The position numbers and the translations under genes were made by a program. The notes under the pieces are model-generated. The model was given only the letters and a program-made list of their open reading frames with translations, was not told the DNA's origin and made no database searches. From Paenibacillus eucommiae (lineage in GTDB: Bacteria > Bacillota > Bacilli > Paenibacillales > NBRC-103111), in the NCBI RefSeq assembly GCF_017874215.1, contig NZ_JAGGLB010000001.1:186001-250000 (forward strand): DNA of 64,000 bases, written 5' to 3'. Below, one piece after another: positions 33,865-42,802 of the stretch (position 1 is the stretch's first letter; the number at the start of each line of letters is the position of its first letter).

Positions 33865-36800
33865 TTAGCTTCTGGTCAGCTTGATAAAGCGCATCAGGAT
33901 CGTCGCGACTTCGGCGCGAGTGATGTTATTTTTGGGATTCAGCGCGCCGTTGTATCCGACAAGCAGACCGTTCTGTACAGCCCACTGTACCGCGTCCGAA
34001 GCCCAGCCGCTGACCCGGTTCGCATCCTTGAATCCGCTCAGGTCACGGCTTGCGGTCGGCGTACCGAAATAGCGATACAACATGGTAATGAGCTGTTCGC
34101 GGGTGACGTTCCCATTCGGTATGGAGCCGTCGGAAATGTCGTTTTCCTTAGCCCAGGCCTGCGCCCATGCATACCAACTCTCTCCGCCTTCTGTTGTCTG
34201 GCCGTCAAGCCGCGCCAGCACCGTCCAGGCCATCGCACGGGTCATCTCGGTATCGGGGGAGAAGGTCGTCCCCGTGACGCCGGTGAACAAACCTCTGCTA
34301 AGCACATAGTCAATGGCTTCCTTGCCCCAGTGACCAGCGGTGTCGGTCATTTTCGCGGGAGCGTCCGGCGCTGTGACAGGCGGTTCGGGCTTCTTTCCCG
34401 GGGTGGCCGGCTTGGTTGGCTCAACCGGTTCGGTTGGCTTGGTCTGCTCGACCGGTTCTGTCGGCTTGGTCGGCTTGGTCGGTTCGGTTGGCTTGGTCGG
34501 CTCGACCGGTTCGGTTGGCGTTGTCGACGTTGCCAGCCTGAGGGAGGCGTCCCTCCCATCGATGACCATAAAGTTGTCCAGATAAAATTCCGTGCCGGTT
34601 TCTGCAGCGCTCATGGAATAGGCCGCGAAATAGGCGATGACACTCTGCTGCTCCACAGCGGGCAGCTGAGCGGCCAGCTTGCCGTCCACATAGAGGGCCA
34701 GGCTGGCTGCGGACACGTCGAACCGCAGGGAGAAAGTGTGCCAGGCGTCCCGGGTAAGGGTCACCCCCGTGGGAGCCAGACTGCCGTCCGGCAGCCGCAT
34801 GGAGAGCGCGCCCGCTTTGTCCACATCCATCTCGAACATCAACCCGGCGTTGTCGGGGAACGAGGGCAGGCTCTCCCAAAGTCCCAGCCGCAGCCCGCTG
34901 TCCGCGGAATGAAAGTTCAGCGAGAAGCGAACCTCACCCTTGTGCACACCCATAAAGTTCCGGGCGGCCATCGCATTGTCGATGGTGCTGGTATCGGATA
35001 CGCGCAGGGCGCGCAATCCGGACGCAGCCCTCAGGTCGGACACGCCCACGCTGGGGCCGATCTCGTACCAGTAGTTGCCCTTGACGGAGGAGGGCTGTTC
35101 AAAGTCGTCGAACGCGCCGGTGTTCTCCGCCACCCAGCGGTCGAAGTCCTCCATCCGGAAGGCGAACCAGGCTCCGTTTGCGGCACTGCTGTAGATGGTG
35201 CCCCGCATCCAGATCATAACGTACAGGCTGCCGTCGGGCGCGATGCTGAAGTCGGGCTGCATCGCCTGCGGAGAGCCGAAGGGGACATTGAAAAGCATGC
35301 GCCCCGAAATCTCCTGGTAGCCCTGCCAGCTCTCGCCGCCGTCATCGGAATAGACCATGGTGATTGGCATACGCTGATACGTGTGGGAGCCGGTACCGTT
35401 GTGCCCCGCCCACATGAGATAGATGCGGCCGCTCTCGGCGCGATACAGGGCGGGCTGGGTTGCAGTTGCATAGAATGGAGACTGTCCGGGCTCCGTCCAG
35501 GTATCCCCATTGTCGTAGGAGGTGATCTCCCCCAGTCTGTTGATGCTCTCGTCCGCGCCCTGACGGTAATAGATCCGCAGTACGCCGGGGCGCAGCTCCA
35601 CTACCGCGGCCTCGCTGAAGCCTGACTCAAAGCCTTCAAAATCCGATTTGACAATACCGGTGACATTCGTCCAGGTCTGTCCGCCGTCGGTAGAGCGCAT
35701 CAGGCAGATGCCGCCCGCGCCATGGTCGGAGATCATCGGCGCCACGGGAACATAGATGCTCCCGTCCGACGCCAGGATCGGATTGGAGGTGGCCAGGTTG
35801 TAGGCATAGCCGGTGTCGATTTTGACCGGCTCGTTCCATTCGGTGACACCGTTCTTGGAAGTCATGGCGTAAACCTGGAAATTGGTCAGCTCGGCGTTCG
35901 TATAGTGACCGTAGCCGCCGTCCTTTTCAAACCACGTATAGGTCAGCATCACCTCGCCGTTCGGGAGGGCTAGCAGGCCGTCCATCGCGTCATTGCCGTT
36001 AAAGGTGACCCGTTGATACGCCCCGAAGGTCTGACCGTTATTCTCCGAGAAGGCCACCTGCACCTCGCGGGGTGCACCCTCGGTGTGCCAGCCGTGGTTG
36101 GCAATCATCATCCGCCCGTCGGCCAGCATCGCGGCCTTGCTGTCCCCCATGCCGAAGTTGGCGAAACTGATGGTTCTGCCGCCGAAGTCCACCTGCAGGG
36201 TCTGCATGCCATCGCTGACGCTCTGGGCCAGCGGATTGCCGAAGTAGAAAACAATCTGTGCGCCGGTCGCCGGGATGGCGGACAGCCTTACAAAGAAGCC
36301 CTTCCCGTCGTCGTAGCAGGGCAGGAGCCGTCCGGTTGTGTCGGCAAAACGCACGTCGGCGAGATCCGCCCGGAGCTTGCCCTGGGATATTAGAGCCGGA
36401 ATCCCCAACTCCTCGTAGCTAAGATAGGCAAGGCCGGTATCCATAGCGCCGTTGTCGCTTTGCAGGTAGATGTCCTTATAGTCGCTCCACTGTCCCTGAC
36501 CATAAGGGAATACATTGGTCTGGCTCGTCTTCGAGAACAGCGGCATCCGGTACACCTCCATCATCCGCTGCAGGTTGGAGCCGGTGAAGGTGGCGAAAAA
36601 ATCAAACGCCTTCATGCCGGGGATGGCCGCATTGGTTTCGAAATGGGTCTGGTGCACCTTAACATAGCGAGCCGTTCCCTCGAAATTGTACAGATGGTAC
36701 TCGTTGCCACTCCGGCGGAGGGCGAAATCCTTCACCCTTTCATAGTGAATGTTGTCGTCGCTGAGCCAGACGCTCAGATCCTGCGCGGCCAGCCGGTTCT

Positions 36801-39800
36801 CTCCATCCAGATCGAAGAGCTTGATGTAGTTAACCGAACGGCTCTCTCCCAGATCGGCCACGAGGCTGCGCAGATTCCAGTCGAAGGCGAAGGCCTCATC
36901 GCTGCCGAAGCGCTCCCCGGTTCCTGAGGCCGGGAGGCGGTCGTTTTCCGCGTAACCGATCATGGCCGCATGGCGGTACATGGTATCCACCATGCTCTTC
37001 TCGGTGAGGGTGAAGGCCAGTATGTCTGTATCCGGGTCGGCCAGCAGGAAGCTGTCGCCGGTGGGACCTGTGTACTGGAGCTTGATGTAGGGCGATGTCA
37101 GCCTGTTTACGTCAAAATTCAGCTGGGTTTTGCCGTTTGCGGACGCGACGGATACGCTAAAGAATGTCACGGGCCGGAAGCTCAGATTGTCGTCGCTGAC
37201 CCAGACGCGATAGTCGGAGGCCGAGGCAGAGACAGGCACGCCCTCACCCGCTCCCAATAGCAGGATGCGGGATATCGGCTCACCGCCGCTGTTGGAAAGT
37301 CCCAGCGAGAGATTCTGACGGTCGAAGATCAGCCGGCTCCGCTTGATGGGATCTTCCCCCAGCGGCGCTTCGTTTTGCGCCAGCAGCTTCGCGGTCGGGG
37401 TCACAGGGACGGTGTAGTCCTCGGGAATCACATCGTACACGGCCATGTTGTCCGGCAGGGGAAGTGCCTTGAAGTGATTTTTCCCCGCAGGCAGAGCCTC
37501 CAGCTCTCCCAGAGAATATTTGGTGTAGATCATCAGATGGCTGGCGCTGATGCTGGGAAAATCCAGTGTAAACCGGTGGATGTCTCCCTCCAACGTTTCC
37601 GGGGTTACGGTGAGGCTGGAGCGATTCACAGGTGTGAAATTCTTGCCGTCAGTGGAAGTGGAGACATAGAAATCGTCGGCAGTTAGGCGGGTATCGGCGG
37701 CCTGTGCCGCGGTCAGTACCACGCGGCTGAACGTCTTGGTGCCGCTGTTCCACCAGAGCATGGCGCTTTGGCGCAAGGAAGCATCGTCCAGATCGTAAGC
37801 ATCTTTAACCCGGTAGGCCCATCCGATGGATACACCGTTTGCCAAAGCGGTGGCGAACATCGCTTCGGGCGTCGTCTCCGCCGTAATCTCGGTCCAAATC
37901 TGTCCGGCGGGCTTTGAAAGTCCCGTCGGCAGCAGCCCCGAAGACTGCACGAAACCACCGCGGGCGTCGGGATTCCGCGGAATGACACGAGATACGCCGG
38001 GCAGGGCGTACGGGTCGGTGTTCACCGTAGCGCTTCCGGTCAGCCGGTCGAAATAAGCCCCGTCCGCTGCCTGCACCAGCAGATAGCGGGTCAGCATCGT
38101 CCCCTCGGGCAAGGTGAAGAGGTGGACGCCCTCCCCCGCCGTCACCGTCCAGCCGGTGAGTGGCAGGAAATCTCCTGTGGTCTGGTCATAATAGGAGATC
38201 GCGAAATCCATGTCATCCGGCGCGGCCCCGTCAGAGACGGGCAGCGTAAAGGAGCGGGGGCAGACAGTCTCCCCCATGTCCAGCAGCAGACGGTTCTGCG
38301 GCTGCTCCGACAGCGGCTCCCCGGTGCGGCCCGTGACGGCAGTGGGCGGCGCGTAGAACACCCCGTCCGTCGGAACGGTCAGCCCGGCTTTGAAGGAGCT
38401 GGCGTCCGACTTCACCGGAAAATAGTCGCTGCCGATGGGCACGCCGTTCTTGGCGTAGACGTTATATACCAGGATGGTGCTGGCCTGTATCTCCGGGAAG
38501 CGCAGCAGAAAGGCGGGCATGCCGTTCTCCGTCACCGTCTCGCCGTCGATCTGCGAGGGATCAATGACCGTAAAATTGCGCATGTCGGTGGAGTAGGAAA
38601 TCCGCCAGTCCGCCGTCGTCAGCCGGGAGGGCAGGGTTCGGGTGCCGATGATGGTGACGTTGTTCACCGGCAGCTCGGAGGGGAGCTTGATGGCCGTGCT
38701 AATGTTCCTGTCGTCAGCCGCGTAGGATTCCCCGAGGTTGTCCCAGCGGTACAGGTAGTTGAAGTTGTTGTTGAGATTGTCCAGATACCACGGGATAAAA
38801 TCCTCCACGGACAGCTCGTTGCGCTTGTCCAGCGCGGCCTGTCCGTATTCACCCTTAAAACGGCCGTCGAAATACGCGACGGAAATGGAGCCGTTGTGGA
38901 TATTACGCCGGAAAGGGTCAGAGCCCGCCAGTCCGAAGGGGTCGTAGGCGGCCTGTATGTCCTGCCGGGGATTGAGAATCCGGAAAGTCCCGCCCCCCGT
39001 CCCCCCTATGTAGGAGAGTTTGAAATAGCGGCCGACGAGGGTGGCAGGGACACCCGCATCCGAGAGAACCGTGACGCGCAGCGTCCGGCGGCCGGCCGTG
39101 ACCTCCTGCTCCGTCGTGAAACGCTCCTGCCGCGTGTACAGCTTCCCGTCGTCGCTCACGTAGAGCGCAAGGCTGGCCCCGTCGACCGGCGCTGCCTCGT
39201 CGCTTGCCCGCAGCAGCAGTGACTTAACGGCCATGGGCCCGCCCATATCCAGGGTGAGGCTGGCGCCAGGCACATCAAGGGCGGTGAAGGCCCCCGCTCC
39301 CAGTTGGGAAAAGCCGCCCGCTCCCCCCGCATCGTCTTCCAGGAAATCCGTGGTCACCGGGACGGAAGCGGCGGTCGTCCGCGCAAAGTCCTCCCCCGTG
39401 ACGGCATAATTGCCGAAGGCTCGCACGTCCCGGCCCAAATTCGATAGCACAAAGGCGGCGGGGGTATAGCTCTTTGTCTGCCGGACGATCAGATACCGGG
39501 CAGCGGCGTTGTGCTTGAAGGTGAACACATGCACCGTCCGGCCGTCACGCGTCTCGGCACGGAAGCTGTAGTCCTGCGGAGAGAGCCGGGCGGTCTGGGT
39601 CCGCTTCTCCGGGACGGCGGAGCCGAAGTAATGCTTACCGAAGTTCTCGGTGCCCAGCCAGATCTCGTAGTCCTCCCCGGTCAGACGGCTGCCGGCGGAA
39701 GCCGCCGTCAACTCCAATCGGCGGACATTGGCGGCCACACCGAAGTCCAGGGAAAGAGTGCCGGGCTGTGCGTCCAGCGTATAGCTGGATGCCTGGTTGG

Positions 39801-39984
39801 CGATCTGCGCCTCGGGGAAGATGGCGCTCTGGGTCTCGGGATTGCCGGTGGTAGCGTAGGCCCCCACCAGCTTGTGCAGCTCCGTCTCCTCGAGACGGAC
39901 AGCTGCCATGGCCGTCGGCAGAAAGGGAAGGCACATGGCGGTGATGAGAAGCAGAGACAGGAGTCTCCTCGTCATCGTTTTCAT
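33865..39984 (-). CDS. Giant SLH-anchored sialidase-like (BNR) surface protein, probably acquired
   Basis: A 2039-residue secreted protein with a signal peptide (residues 1-27, ending Thr-Ala-Met-Ala). Several F5/8C-like discoidin regions fill about residues 30-1150. A DUF2341-like segment (about 1172-1255) precedes the sialidase propeller (about 1255-1630), which has Asp-box motifs Ser-Thr-Asp-Gly-Gly-Gln-Thr-Trp and Ser-Asp-Asp-Gly-Gly-Glu-Ser-Trp. A concanavalin-like sheet (about 1640-1810), a Pro/Thr/Lys linker (about 1822-1868) and C-terminal SLH motifs of clostridial type follow. The gene is visibly GC-richer than its surroundings. It has an excellent AGGAGG site and a cre-like site 23 nt upstream of the ATG. 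Exo-sialidase activity is predicted by the family only; the substrate could be another acidic sugar. Confidence 0.85.
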   Translation of the reverse strand: MKTMTRRLLSLLLITAMCLPFLPTAMAAVRLEETELHKLVGAYATTGNPETQSAIFPEAQIANQASSYTLDAQPGTLSLDFGVAANVRRLELTAASAGSRLTGEDYEIWLGTENFGKHYFGSAVPEKRTQTARLSPQDYSFRAETRDGRTVHVFTFKHNAAARYLIVRQTKSYTPAAFVLSNLGRDVRAFGNYAVTGEDFARTTAASVPVTTDFLEDDAGGAGGFSQLGAGAFTALDVPGASLTLDMGGPMAVKSLLLRASDEAAPVDGASLALYVSDDGKLYTRQERFTTEQEVTAGRRTLRVTVLSDAGVPATLVGRYFKLSYIGGTGGGTFRILNPRQDIQAAYDPFGLAGSDPFRRNIHNGSISVAYFDGRFKGEYGQAALDKRNELSVEDFIPWYLDNLNNNFNYLYRWDNLGESYAADDRNISTAIKLPSELPVNNVTIIGTRTLPSRLTTADWRISYSTDMRNFTVIDPSQIDGETVTENGMPAFLLRFPEIQASTILVYNVYAKNGVPIGSDYFPVKSDASSFKAGLTVPTDGVFYAPPTAVTGRTGEPLSEQPQNRLLLDMGETVCPRSFTLPVSDGAAPDDMDFAISYYDQTTGDFLPLTGWTVTAGEGVHLFTLPEGTMLTRYLLVQAADGAYFDRLTGSATVNTDPYALPGVSRVIPRNPDARGGFVQSSGLLPTGLSKPAGQIWTEITAETTPEAMFATALANGVSIGWAYRVKDAYDLDDASLRQSAMLWWNSGTKTFSRVVLTAAQAADTRLTADDFYVSTSTDGKNFTPVNRSSLTVTPETLEGDIHRFTLDFPSISASHLMIYTKYSLGELEALPAGKNHFKALPLPDNMAVYDVIPEDYTVPVTPTAKLLAQNEAPLGEDPIKRSRLIFDRQNLSLGLSNSGGEPISRILLLGAGEGVPVSASASDYRVWVSDDNLSFRPVTFFSVSVASANGKTQLNFDVNRLTSPYIKLQYTGPTGDSFLLADPDTDILAFTLTEKSMVDTMYRHAAMIGYAENDRLPASGTGERFGSDEAFAFDWNLRSLVADLGESRSVNYIKLFDLDGENRLAAQDLSVWLSDDNIHYERVKDFALRRSGNEYHLYNFEGTARYVKVHQTHFETNAAIPGMKAFDFFATFTGSNLQRMMEVYRMPLFSKTSQTNVFPYGQGQWSDYKDIYLQSDNGAMDTGLAYLSYEELGIPALISQGKLRADLADVRFADTTGRLLPCYDDGKGFFVRLSAIPATGAQIVFYFGNPLAQSVSDGMQTLQVDFGGRTISFANFGMGDSKAAMLADGRMMIANHGWHTEGAPREVQVAFSENNGQTFGAYQRVTFNGNDAMDGLLALPNGEVMLTYTWFEKDGGYGHYTNAELTNFQVYAMTSKNGVTEWNEPVKIDTGYAYNLATSNPILASDGSIYVPVAPMISDHGAGGICLMRSTDGGQTWTNVTGIVKSDFEGFESGFSEAAVVELRPGVLRIYYRQGADESINRLGEITSYDNGDTWTEPGQSPFYATATQPALYRAESGRIYLMWAGHNGTGSHTYQRMPITMVYSDDGGESWQGYQEISGRMLFNVPFGSPQAMQPDFSIAPDGSLYVMIWMRGTIYSSAANGAWFAFRMEDFDRWVAENTGAFDDFEQPSSVKGNYWYEIGPSVGVSDLRAASGLRALRVSDTSTIDNAMAARNFMGVHKGEVRFSLNFHSADSGLRLGLWESLPSFPDNAGLMFEMDVDKAGALSMRLPDGSLAPTGVTLTRDAWHTFSLRFDVSAASLALYVDGKLAAQLPAVEQQSVIAYFAAYSMSAAETGTEFYLDNFMVIDGRDASLRLATSTTPTEPVEPTKPTEPTKPTKPTEPVEQTKPTEPVEPTKPATPGKKPEPPVTAPDAPAKMTDTAGHWGKEAIDYVLSRGLFTGVTGTTFSPDTEMTRAMAWTVLARLDGQTTEGGESWYAWAQAWAKENDISDGSIPNGNVTREQLITMLYRYFGTPTASRDLSGFKDANRVSGWASDAVQWAVQNGLLVGYNGALNPKNNITRAEVATILMRFIKLTRS

Positions 39985-40006
39985 TTTAATTCCTCCTTTT
40001 ATTTTT

Positions 40007-40020
40007 TGAATGCGCTTACA
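40007..40020 (-). promoter_or_regulatory. cre-like catabolite site before the sialidase/SLH gene
   Basis: The minus strand reads TGTAAGCGCATTCA, fitting the CcpA-binding pattern TGNAANCGNWWNCA. It lies 23-36 nt upstream of the ATG. A TTAACA box is 30 nt further upstream (40050-40055), the same spacing as at 50504-50553. Confidence 0.6.
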
Positions 40021-40040
40021 GGTTCCAGCTTATCATCGCC

Positions 40041-40090
40041 GCAGACCTTTGTTAATGCGCGCGATTTGCGCGATAAACTTATCGTCTGCG
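40041..40090. other. Inverted repeat in the sialidase/SLH promoter region
   Basis: GCCGCAGAC and GTCTGCGGC arms enclose a GCGCG-rich centre between the AraC relic and the TTAACA box. It could be an operator or an attenuating stem. Confidence 0.45.
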
Positions 40091-40159
40091 GCCGTTTTTT
40101 CGTTGATATACCGCGGTTTTTCATGCATCGGACTGCCGGCTCGGCCGGGTGTAAATCGT

Positions 40160-40258
40160 CTATTTTTTACGCATATACTTTTTCCGGAATTGACCCGGCG
40201 TCATCTTTTTATACCGCTTGAACGTCCGGATAAACACATTCGCATCAGAGTCCCCACC
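40160..40258 (-). pseudogene. C-terminal relic of an AraC-type regulator gene
   Basis: A minus-strand frame ends Asp-Ala-Asn-Val-Phe-Ile-Arg-Thr-Phe-Lys-Arg-Tyr...Thr-Pro-Gly-Gln-Phe-Arg-Lys-Lys before a TAG at 40160. This is the final 30 or so residues of the second AraC helix-turn-helix. The remaining part of the gene is missing: the frame runs straight into the 3' end of the TIM-barrel gene (stop 40245). The sequence after the stop also resembles that after the intact AraC gene at 50678. Confidence 0.8.
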
Positions 40259-41954
40259 AAGGGTTGTATTTATCCAATTTCAAACCATTGAGCCGCAGCA
40301 TCCGTGTATATCGCATATACTCTGATCCATTGGGCTTCATATTCATAAGCTTGTCAGGGGAGCCTAGCCGCGAAATTACGGGTCGGAAATTCTGTCTATT
40401 CATATAACTATTGCAGTCCCATATGGCTACTCCGGATAGCCCCTTATCATATGCTTCGAGTGCTTTGCGCCGCGTATCATCGGGTCCGTCACGTCGCGGG
40501 ATGAGATCTGCACAACTAATAATCCCATAAGTCTGAGCCAAACTTGCATAAAAATCCAGATCGACAGTACCAAATTCATTATATTTAAAATCATCAGGTG
40601 TACGCATAATGGATGGATAACCGACAGCGATATCAATCACCTTACGTTTGGCAAGATCTTCTAGATCCAATGCAAAAAACAAGTTTGTACGCCGGTCTGC
40701 AAGTGCAGAAATCGAGAGAAAAGGACGATCTTTTCGTCCCATTTCGAGTGCCGTATCATCAATCACTTTCCGAACGCGCTCAATAAAGATACGACTAAAA
40801 TAATTGGCCCTAAATTGGATAAAAACAGGATCCTCTTCGTCCAAAGAGAAGGGGTTCATTCCTGTCTCCTTGACAAAAGCATCAACCAGGGGCTGTTCAT
40901 ATAGCAGGTTAGGGACGCCGCGACAGAACAACATATGCACACCATCTGCACCAGACAATATCATGCTTCTAAATAAGTTAACCACTGTATCACATACTTC
41001 GGAGTAAGCATAGCTCAGCCTTCCTATTTGTTCGCCATTATAATCCACGCAACGAAGATCGGGACGATCAGCAAATAAGGGAGAGTTAAATCCGATATCC
41101 CAAGGTGGTTGTGCACCGAAAGGGTTCATACGGTATGAAAAGCCGATTTTCAAACCTAATTCATGTGCATATGCTGCTACTTCCTTGTAGAAGTTCTCAC
41201 CCCGGTCTTTAAACCCTTCGATCGAATTAAAAAAGTTTTGATCGCCAAACCCGGCATAGCATTCATAGTCCCGCATGCTCCAAAACATATCCTGATTGGT
41301 TTGCGAATTTTCCAAATCCAAATAATATTCCAACATCACATGAGTGAAATCTTTGTGGGCAAACGGCTCAATCTCGCTAGCCATACCCGCTGAACTTTGC
41401 GGATTGTTGTAACATAAGGCGGAATGACAGTCATGCAAGGCGATAACCGTCTTCCCGTGTGCTGCCCGTTGACATACATCACGAATCTCTTCCCCATCTA
41501 AAGGTACAAATTTAAAATAAGCTATCTGTGAAAGTGAGGGAGTACCTTCTTCAGGATGCTTGATAAAAATGTCTTGATCCGTCATATCTGCACACTTCCA
41601 TTCGCTTTCCAGCACATACGGGGCAGAAGCGAAATCACCATGAAATGTATGGCTTAACGTTTCACCATATCTTTCATCAGTCAGACGAAAGATCGTTCGT
41701 GACAGTGTCCCTTCAGTAGATACGGTGTTGAGAAGACCAATATATATGTTGTACCAACCGTTTAATTTAACTTTTAGCTGCAGTTCTGGCAAGGTCATCG
41801 TTCCATGCCCCCAAAGCATCACTCCATCAAATTCCTCGGTAGTATACTCAGCTGCTTGCCACGCCTCGGCTTTCACACGATAACTTATGCCGCTCTCAGG
41901 AATGACTTGCGTCATATCCGAGAAGATCACCGTTTCTCTAGAATCGTGTCCCAT
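40245..41954 (-). CDS. TIM-barrel glycoside hydrolase-like protein, family unknown
   Basis: About 569 residues from ATG 41954, preceded by GGAGGGGG 11 nt upstream (a GTG at 41975 overlaps that site and is less likely). There is no signal peptide. The first 190 residues look beta-rich and the rest like a (beta/alpha)8 barrel: Gly-Leu-Lys-Ile-Gly-Phe-Ser-Tyr-Arg-Met-Asn-Pro-Phe near residue 285, Gly-Ala-Asp-Gly-Val-His-Met near 350 and Gly-Val-Ala-Ile-Trp-Asp-Cys near 525. I cannot name a family. It is last in the ABC system 3 operon after the aldolase. Cytosolic cleavage of the imported sugar is inferred. Its stop codon overlaps the AraC relic, so the 3' end may be at a rearrangement junction. 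Confidence 0.7.
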   Translation of the reverse strand: MGHDSRETVIFSDMTQVIPESGISYRVKAEAWQAAEYTTEEFDGVMLWGHGTMTLPELQLKVKLNGWYNIYIGLLNTVSTEGTLSRTIFRLTDERYGETLSHTFHGDFASAPYVLESEWKCADMTDQDIFIKHPEEGTPSLSQIAYFKFVPLDGEEIRDVCQRAAHGKTVIALHDCHSALCYNNPQSSAGMASEIEPFAHKDFTHVMLEYYLDLENSQTNQDMFWSMRDYECYAGFGDQNFFNSIEGFKDRGENFYKEVAAYAHELGLKIGFSYRMNPFGAQPPWDIGFNSPLFADRPDLRCVDYNGEQIGRLSYAYSEVCDTVVNLFRSMILSGADGVHMLFCRGVPNLLYEQPLVDAFVKETGMNPFSLDEEDPVFIQFRANYFSRIFIERVRKVIDDTALEMGRKDRPFLSISALADRRTNLFFALDLEDLAKRKVIDIAVGYPSIMRTPDDFKYNEFGTVDLDFYASLAQTYGIISCADLIPRRDGPDDTRRKALEAYDKGLSGVAIWDCNSYMNRQNFRPVISRLGSPDKLMNMKPNGSEYMRYTRMLRLNGLKLDKYNPWWGL

Positions 41955-41998
41955 ATTTGTGAAATCCCCCTCCACTAGCTTAGCTTCTTAGCTTCATA

Positions 41999-42760
41999 TC
42001 ACTTTATACTATCGATCGTATCGCATAGTTGATTGTAACCATTTATGAAGAAACTCATGTCGCTTCCGCTCCAAATCAAATTCATACCCTGACCCCGCCA
42101 GTGTCGAATATTGGCTTCTTCTCCCAAAAACATACCGCAGGAAACTTTTCTTTCATCACAAATTCGTATTACATTCTGAACGGCTTCGAGAAACTGGGGA
42201 TGATCGAATTCTCCAGGAATACCAAGGGAAACGGACAGGTCAAAAGGTCCAACGATGACTCCAGCAACTTCCCCTGTTGCCAGCATTTTATCCAATTCAG
42301 GAATCGCTTTTTCCCGTTCAATCTGAATCAGAATTAGTTTTTCCTTGTTGTAATTAGCCAGTTTGGCAGTGAGATCACCTACGGAGAAATCATAGCCGCC
42401 TACCCCCTTCTGCCCTACAGGGGGCAGTCTAACCATATTGATCACCTGTTCTAGCTGTTCGAACCGTTCAATGCGCGGAATAAGAACACCGGTTGCACCC
42501 ATGTCTAGAAATAACGAAATTTGATGATAAGCAATGTCCGTGACTCGAACAACTGAGGGCAGATCAAGCATCTTGCACATTCGTAACAATCCCTCTAAAT
42601 CTCGCCAATCGTAATGGCTATGTTCCATCTCGAACAAGACAAAATCTAGGTTTCGCTTCTTCAATACCGGAATAATTCCTGTCCATGTCGTATGAGAGAT
42701 CATGGTAGTAAACACTTTTTCCCTACGATTCAGCTTAGCCGCCAAGTCAATTCCTGCCAC
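41999..42760 (-). CDS. HpcH/HpaI-type class II aldolase
   Basis: A 253-residue cytosolic barrel enzyme of the HpcH/HpaI aldolase/citrate lyase family. The metal ligands are in Ile-Gln-Ile-Glu-Arg-Glu (near residue 149) and Gly-Pro-Phe-Asp-Leu-Ser (near 177). Phe-Glu-Met-Glu-His-Ser (near residue 44) supplies an active-site segment, and the Val-Gly-Gly-Tyr loop replaces the usual Arg-Gly-Ala. The start is a GTG at 42760 with AAGGGTGG upstream. These enzymes split 2-keto-3-deoxy acids into pyruvate and an aldehyde, the last step expected for acid-sugar catabolism in this operon. The physiological substrate is not known. Confidence 0.88.
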   Translation of the reverse strand: MAGIDLAAKLNRREKVFTTMISHTTWTGIIPVLKKRNLDFVLFEMEHSHYDWRDLEGLLRMCKMLDLPSVVRVTDIAYHQISLFLDMGATGVLIPRIERFEQLEQVINMVRLPPVGQKGVGGYDFSVGDLTAKLANYNKEKLILIQIEREKAIPELDKMLATGEVAGVIVGPFDLSVSLGIPGEFDHPQFLEAVQNVIRICDERKVSCGMFLGEEANIRHWRGQGMNLIWSGSDMSFFINGYNQLCDTIDSIK

Positions 42761-42802
42761 TCTCGACCACCCTTCCCGTTTTCTTAGTAGAAAAGCATAC
42801 TA

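Noticed and set aside
33838..35625. 595-codon open frame on the plus strand
   Set aside because: It is antisense to the GC-rich sialidase/SLH gene, whose third codon positions keep the opposite strand open. Its product is repetitive Arg/Gly-rich sequence without a family, and it starts inside the palindrome without a ribosome binding site.
38122..39222. 366-codon open frame on the plus strand
   Set aside because: Also a shadow of the sialidase/SLH gene caused by high GC; low-complexity Arg-rich product and no start signals.
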